From Rhynchospora pubera (lineage: Eukaryota; Streptophyta; Magnoliopsida; Poales; Cyperaceae), in contig CM051459.1 of the NCBI GenBank assembly GCA_028095005.1, positions 135,991,657-136,055,656 of the forward strand: a DNA stretch of 64,000 nt. The letters are read 5' to 3'. The first letter of the stretch is position 1; each line of letters opens with the position of its first letter. The position numbers were made by a program, and so were the translations under genes. The notes under the pieces were generated by a model. The model was not told the origin of the DNA and ran no database searches. It saw only the letters and a program-made list of their open reading frames with translations. Below, one piece after another: positions 58,327 to 64,000 of the stretch.

Positions 58327-58863
58327 CTCCCTCCAAAAGTTTCCAAAATTTTCGGATGTTTTTAATTTTGCCGCCTCAAAAACTTTTGCTAGATTTTTCA
58401 TTTAGGCGCAATTTTAAAATTTATCTCCCTCCTAAAATTTTTTGTTGGTTCTAAAATTTACATATTAGGAAGATTCTTTAGGGATATTCTTTAATATTAA
58501 TATAATTATTTCTTAATGAAACTTTAAGGATATTCTTTATACTATAATTTTTATGTTTAGAATTTCTAAATTTTATTTTAATTTTTTAAAATTAATTTCT
58601 CTTTAATATTTATAGATTCATAGTGTTTTATTATAAATTTTGGTTGATATTTTTAATATTGATTATATTTAGAGATCATAATCTCTATGCATCATGGTAC
58701 GTTTTTTTAATATTTTTACAAATAATTGAACTCTTGTATCAAACTAAAATTTTTTAAATGGTTTGAATTTATAAAATATTTTCTACAATTTATTTATCTA
58801 TTAATTTTATAATTGCATTGCATAGATTTCAATATTTTTCTACAATTTAGTTTGAATTCAATA

Positions 58864-59169
58864 TTGAGGCTTTTGTACATCGCTATTAACTACTATATCT
58901 GTTAATAGTTTAACAAATTGACAAATCTAATTAAACCAATCCAATATATATATTGAAATCTCATAAGAAACCAAAATTTATACTTTTTTTTACTATTTTT
59001 TCAAATTTTTTTACTATTTTTCTACAAATTGAAAATTTTTTACTATTTTTTTTAAATATAACATTTGGTTTGTAATGAGATTTCAATTTGTAGATTGGAT
59101 TGGTTTAATTAAATTTTTCAATATATAAAATGATTGACAGATAATTATCGTGATGTACAAAAGTCTCAA
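58864..59169. mobile_element. Nested Stowaway-like MITE
   Basis: Inverted ends TTGAGGCTTTTGTACATC (left) and GATGTACAAAAGTCTCAA (right), with TA dinucleotides on both sides. The inverted homology continues inward (ATTGAAATCTCAT / ATGAGATTTCAAT). AT-rich, about 306 bp. Confidence 0.65.
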
Positions 59170-59367
59170 TACATCGCAATGATGCATATATATATATATA
59201 TATTGAAAAATAGCAAGCTTTAAAAAATAAAAAAATTGTAAAATTTTGTTTGCAATGAGATTTCAATATATAGATTGGATTGGTTAATTTATATTTTTTA
59301 ATTTACAAAATCACCGATCAAACGGCCATGGTGCACGGAGCCCTCTATGCATCATGGTTCACAATAG

Positions 59368-59370
<3 letters not shown>

Positions 59371-59434
<64 letters not shown>
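59371..59434. repeat. (TA)n(GA)n microsatellite
   Basis: About 42 bp of TA followed by about 22 bp of GA, adjoining the fold-back element at its right. Confidence 0.9.
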
Positions 59435-59815
59435 TGGATATAGTACACTGATGTGCACGATCGTCCCCGTACATATGAATCGTTTATCAAGATCCAAAAT
59501 TCAAACGGTCAATCGGAACAGTTCAAATTGTTCTCCATATTGAAAAACTTAGATAGACCAAATTCTACATTTTTTTCTAATTTTTTGCTATTTATTATTG
59601 TAGCATGATATACTCCAATTATAGTGTTTTTTGAAAATATCATAACAAATAGCAAAAAAATCGAAAAAATATAAAATTTGATCTATCTGGGTTTTTCAAT
59701 ATGGAGAACAACTTGAATGGTTCAGATTGACCATTTAAATTTTAGATCTTGAAAAACGATTCATGTGTACAGGGACGATCCATACACATCAGTGTACTAT
59801 ATCCATTCTCTCTCT
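59414..59815. mobile_element. Fold-back MITE with long inverted repeats
   Basis: Left GAGAGTGGATATAGTACACT and the reverse complement at the right end (AGTGTACTATATCC, then ATTCTCTCTC). Imperfect inverted homology extends about 100 bp inward on each side (CGATCGTCCC / GGGACGATC; AACGATTCATGTGTAC). The microsatellite at the left may have grown from the terminus. Confidence 0.75.
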
Positions 59816-60524
59816 ATATATATATTATTCTTTTTTTTTACTTTATAAAATGCTCAATCTAATATTTTATATAGAACGTTACATGTTAGACAATAAAAAG
59901 ATATAGTAAAATCAATGATTTACTCTTTCCATTTTAAATAAACAGTCATTTTGGTAGCAACTTACTCTTTTCCAATAAAAAGTCGAACCTTTTGTCGAAA
60001 TTAAAATCTCGACCACATATCTGATCAAATTACACAAACCAATAGTTCATAATTGATATTAAAATTTTTTACACCTCCTTAGAGTGCAATTATATTATTT
60101 TTTCGTGTATGCTTTTATGTGTATCAGGAAAGGATGTAGTATTAAACTTATGTATCTTACATGACTTGTATAATGTCTCAAAGAATTTTTTTCTAAATAT
60201 TTTTTTTAATATTACTTGTTAAGATTCTAGAAAAACTTGCAATTTTTTTTTAAGATTTACCTCGAGAGGATATAATTGACATTTGTTTTAATTGCAAATT
60301 TACATAAATTATTTTCCTCCGAAATATAGCACTATCGTCATCTTTTGTTCCAAACTAACAATTTATTTTTTGATTGATTTCTATACTTACATAAAACATT
60401 TTTTTATAGAAAATTTACTTATTAAAATATCTTCTCGTTGAAATTAAGCAAGACCACTTAAGACAATTAACGAAATATGTGAATTATTTTTACTTTAAAA
60501 TTAATTTTTTTCATTGATATTAAA

Positions 60525-61066
60525 TTAGCGGGAAAGCGAAAATTTCCCCCATTCCATTCCACGAAATATTCTAACCAAATTAATGCGCGCAAAACAAAAA
60601 TTTTGGAGGGCCATTAACGTAAAATTCCACCCCAGTTTATTACATGAGCCAAGCTCTACTCTTAGTCGTTGGATATTAAACGGACGATGACGATTTCTCA
60701 TAGAATGGTTCCTCATTGATAAAATACCTTCGATTAGGGTAAGTTTATCCCTCCGGCCTCCATATCGCACACCCTTTCGGCCTTCCCTCAAATTGCACTC
60801 CCTCCCTCCCTCGACGATTCCGCCTTGCCCCAGCACTTCTCCTTTTTCCAGTAGGCGGGGGTCGCCGAGTTCATGCACGGATCGGACGATGCGTCAAAGG
60901 ACACATGGCCAAAGTAAAGGCCATGGTGGGAGCCATCTAGACCTCGATCTTTGCTAGACCGTACGAGTTGAAGGCGGGGATCACCGATGTCATGTGCGGA
61001 TCGACGAGGCGTTGATTGAGATTTTTTTTTGTAAATCATGTTTTCCCTCAATAATTGATTGGCCAA
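60525..61066. other. CACTA interior with internal direct repeat
   Basis: More GC-balanced DNA than its surroundings. Two related blocks (60854-60890 and 60974-61013) share GGCGGGG, then CACCGA/CGCCGA, TCATG and CGGATCG. Minus-strand ORFs here have no recognised domain. It may be a captured promoter or leader. Confidence 0.4.
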
Positions 61067-62023
61067 AGTAAAGTTCTTGAATTGATTGCGTTGTTCTTTG
61101 GAGAACTAATTGAGCATGCTACAATTTGGATTTTATTCAGTTGCCAACCCTAGGTTTCGTACAATTACTTATGTTTCATATTTTGAACTTTATTGTCTAA
61201 TTGTTACTTTAACCATCCTTATAGCCTATGTGGTTTGTATTTTTCAAGAATACATGCAGGTTGTACTACATCGGTACAAAATTGGCAAGTTAACCAGACA
61301 TGAGTGAGAAACCCCCTTGATTTTAAAGGTTCAGATGGTTCAATGTGTGTTTTCTTGAACTAATATGACTTGAGACAAATCAAGAGGCTATTGTTCATGT
61401 CTCTGTATGTAACATTCATAAGCAATATTATTTGATCTTATGTGTATGGTAGTGACATATGATTTTCAGTACTAAATTGATGATTTCTTTTTCCTTAATT
61501 TTCAGAAGTGTTAATGATGTTGTTTAGCAATGTAGTGACAATGTTGTTCATGGAGCAGCGGGAAGTTGCTGCGCCTCTCCTCCAAAAGATCCCTTGTAAG
61601 CTTAAATAACTTTTCTAGATCCTTTGATGATTGTAATTTTAGGTTTAGGGCTTAAGCTTGTGGATAACCTCTTCTGTGTAGGAGATTGTTAAGATTTGGA
61701 GATTAATTTCAGGTCAAATTGAATCTGTTCCTCCTTGGTACTGATTTGTACCTGAATTTTCAGTCAGTGTCACTTATAGATACTGAGTTACTTTCTTCAA
61801 TTTGTGTTAGCTTGGTTAATTGAGACTTTCTAAAGTAAAAATTTCAGGCCTATACAACATGTTTGGCCAAATGACATTTTGATTACACTATTGCATGATT
61901 TGGGTTCAGAGTACAAGTAGTTTATTAAATTAGTTCTGTTATCTACTAATTTTAAAGAAAAAAAAAGAAAGAAAAATAAAAGAATTTTTGACATTTTTAT
62001 GATGGCTATGTTAAATGGAGCAG

Positions 62024-62217
62024 GTAAAGAATAAAATAAAGATTCTTCAAGACTTGTGTGGTGGTACCAATATAGTCAATCTACTTGACATAGTGAGAGA
62101 CAAAAGAATCAAAGACACCAAGCCTCATTTTTTGAGCATGTCAACATGGATTTTAAAATGTTGTACCCTACCTTGTCAGACCTTGACATCAGATATTACA
62201 TTTATGAATTATTAAAG
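62024..62217 (+). pseudogene. Casein kinase 2 alpha exon captured by the CACTA element
   Basis: After a GCAG acceptor the frame reads VKNKIKILQDLCGGTNIVNL and LDIVRDKR. After a small frameshift near 62101-62112 it continues FFEHVNMDFKMLYPTLSDLD and IRYYIYELLK. This is the CK2 alpha kinase region from the alpha-C helix to the hinge and following helix. The frame break and lack of the catalytic loop or other exons show it is a dead fragment. It lies within the CACTA element, so it is transduplicated host sequence. Confidence 0.85.
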
Positions 62218-63201
62218 TACACATCTCTCTGCTTTAATCGGGTTTCAAATCCAGACATGCAGTTCTCAAATACTTTGGCATACAAATATATCACAATGGT
62301 AAGTATTCTCTTGTAATTACATTTTTAATTTATTGTGATTTTTTTGTGGAGCACATTCATCTTATTTCTAAATTTTGTAGGCCTCCTGAGAAAGAATGAG
62401 AACACATCTCTAGGCAGATTCTTTATAAGGTAATTTTCAAGCTTGTTTATATTAGGTTCATGAATTTGATATTCCTTTGGAACATAGAATTATACAAAAT
62501 AAACCTGTATTGTTTTGGTATATTCTAAAAGAAAAAATTGTGAGGTGAATTAGTTGTTGTAGAATATTTTCAGTTTTCATAAGGGCCAGATATGATACTT
62601 CAAGTTTGTTTTATTTTTCTTAATTGTTAAGATAGACCTTTAGATTGAAGAAACATATTATTTGTTTTTTCTTTCAAGTCATGCTGAAAATTCACATGTT
62701 AAATTGCTGATGATACATTTTCAAGTGAAGAAAAAATGATATGATATTATATATATTTTTTGGATGGCAAATGCAATGTGGTAATTTTGTGATTATAGGT
62801 AATGTCACTTTTTAGTGATTTTGTATGATTTATTTAGAAGTCAAATATTTTGTATATCCTTGTGGAAATCAATTTGAATCACAATTTTAATTATATAAAT
62901 GTAATTGTAGATCATGACAAGGCCAGCCTTAAAATGACTTTGAAGAACACAGGAGGTGAAATTAGCAAGACCAACACCATGATAAGCATATTGCGCAGAG
63001 AGATCAATGCCATACTTCTGAATATGATTTTGTCTTATTAGAGATTTTAGTTAGTTTAAGTTGTATGTTGTACGAATATAATTTTTATTTTTAATTCTGG
63101 TTATTATCCGAGGATATTGTGATGTCGGTTGTAGAATAATTAAATGATATTTGAGTTAATTGATTTTTAAATTGTTTACATTATGAAAATATAATTCCTT
63201 T

Positions 63202-63322
63202 CAATTAAAAAATAATTTTATTTATCTGATGGGTTATAGTGTAAATATCAATAGTAAATCAGACAATTAAAAAAAATTTTATTTATCTGATGGGTTATAG
63301 TGTAAATATCACTAGTAAATCG
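63202..63322 (+). repeat. 62-bp tandem duplication near CACTA right end
   Basis: Two copies starting CAATTAAAAAA (63202 and 63264) and sharing TTTATCTGATGGGTTATAGT, with few differences. Confidence 0.9.
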
Positions 63323-63542
63323 GAATAAATAATGTGTGGCAGCGTGGGTAATATCTGCGTGTCATGATTGACGTTTTCCATAAAGAGTGCATATTGGCGT
63401 GCGTTGAACGCAGATAAAAAATATTAGCGGCGGGCTTATTTGTGTGGGTACCTCTGCGTGGCTACATTAACGCTAGTGACCTTCAAGGTCGGATTACCGA
63501 CTCTAATGCTCCACTCTAATACTTAATATTCTAGTAGTGTTG

Positions 63543-64000
63543 GATATATAATAAACGGACATGTGAGCAGTTTGAAGGCATTTAAGCAGTTTTGAAGAAA
63601 CACATTATGGTTTCTGTGAATGGCGGAGGTGCGAAAGTTTTTGAGGGAAAAAACTTAAAGTTTTCAGGCGAAAAAGAATTTGGCGCAAAATTTTGGCGCC
63701 ATTAGCTGAAAAATTTCTGTTGGGCATGCACTAAATGACATAGGTGAGTTGGAGGTTATTTACTAATATTTGTATTTTTATTTCACCCATTAAATTTATT
63801 AGATATTTTTTTAATTGGTACGGAAGTAATTTTGTAATTACTTTTGGAGATAAAAAGTTTGGCGCGATGTATTAAATAGATTTATGTGGAACGTACAACA
63901 TTGTGAATTTTTATTGATACAGAAAATGAATAACTTGAATTCTGATAGGTATTTTAAGTCATATGATTTAACAGACAGAAATCAAATGAACTAAACGGTA
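63543..64000. other. Right flank, no gene
   Basis: AT-rich, with several TTTGGCGC phrases (63680-63705, 63858) like those near 57720-57770 on the other side of the CACTA element. This may be an older repeat into which the CACTA element jumped. Confidence 0.35.

Larger units (their letters stand above)
58083..63539. mobile_element. CACTA (EnSpm-type) element, 5.46 kb, non-autonomous
   Basis: Termini CACTACTAGAAT (left, 58083) and ATTCTAGTAGTG (right, to 63539), flanked by the 3-bp duplication TTG (58080-58082; 63540-63542), as expected for CACTA elements. Subterminal AATATCTGCGTG and related GCGTG/CGCTAG motifs occur at both ends. No TNPD/TNPA-like ORF is seen. The interior contains two nested MITEs and a casein kinase 2 alpha fragment. 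Confidence 0.9.

Noticed and set aside
60525..61066. Minus-strand ORFs of 117 and 92 aa as CACTA transposase
   Set aside because: No TNPD/TNPA features; Gly/Arg/Glu-rich composition from a local direct repeat.

Overview
This is a plant nuclear window, almost certainly from an angiosperm. The evidence is GT-AG introns, plant-specific families (a PORR RNA-binding protein, a plant PP2A B' subunit, secreted purple acid phosphatases of the PAP10/PAP12 type), AT-rich intergenic DNA and a dense load of plant transposons. The species cannot be named from sequence alone.

The left 38 kb is gene-bearing and every intact gene is on the + strand. First comes a two-exon PP2A B'/B56 regulatory subunit (1703-4727) preceded by an unusual GC-rich inverted repeat. 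An intronless PORR-domain organelle RNA-binding protein follows (5736-6887). Then comes a cluster of purple acid phosphatase (PAP) genes: three apparently intact 8-exon genes (8402-10791, 13985-17790, 34647-37405), one broken copy (26858-29064) and one loose exon-6 fragment (about 18179-18290). Each intact PAP gene has a phosphate-starvation-type P1BS motif (GNATATNC) 32-33 bp upstream of a CTATTTAA box, about 120-140 bp before its ATG. Copies 2 and 3 lie in a tandem segmental duplication with a unit of about 5.1 kb. Copy 3 lost exon 1 and its P1BS/TATA segment, its first intron was filled with transposons, and it also has a 7-nt frameshift in exon 3 and a nonsense codon in exon 7.

Most of the rest is mobile DNA, and many elements can be delimited to the base by target-site duplications (TSDs). 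These are: a 4.39-kb Mutator-like element (21941-26333, 9-bp TSD) carrying a plant-mobile-domain gene fragment, with a solo LTR nested in it; a 477-bp hAT element (20739-21215); a 3.4-kb non-autonomous LTR retrotransposon (29174-32576, TSD ATTAT) in the 3' flank of PAP copy 3; two hAT-type MITEs (37927-38552, 41631-42200); a possible Helitron ending at 49743; a second solo LTR of the same family (54877-56499, TSD TTCAC); and a 5.46-kb CACTA element (58083-63539, TSD TTG) carrying a broken casein kinase 2 alpha fragment and two nested MITEs. I saw no intact transposase or gag-pol, so all of these look non-autonomous.

The main biological stories are a phosphate-responsive PAP cluster at several stages of birth and death, and repeated capture of host gene pieces (PMD, CK2 alpha, perhaps LRR-kinase and PPR fragments) by DNA transposons. 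I found no clearly new enzymatic system. Intergenic stretches not mentioned below hold nothing I could support.
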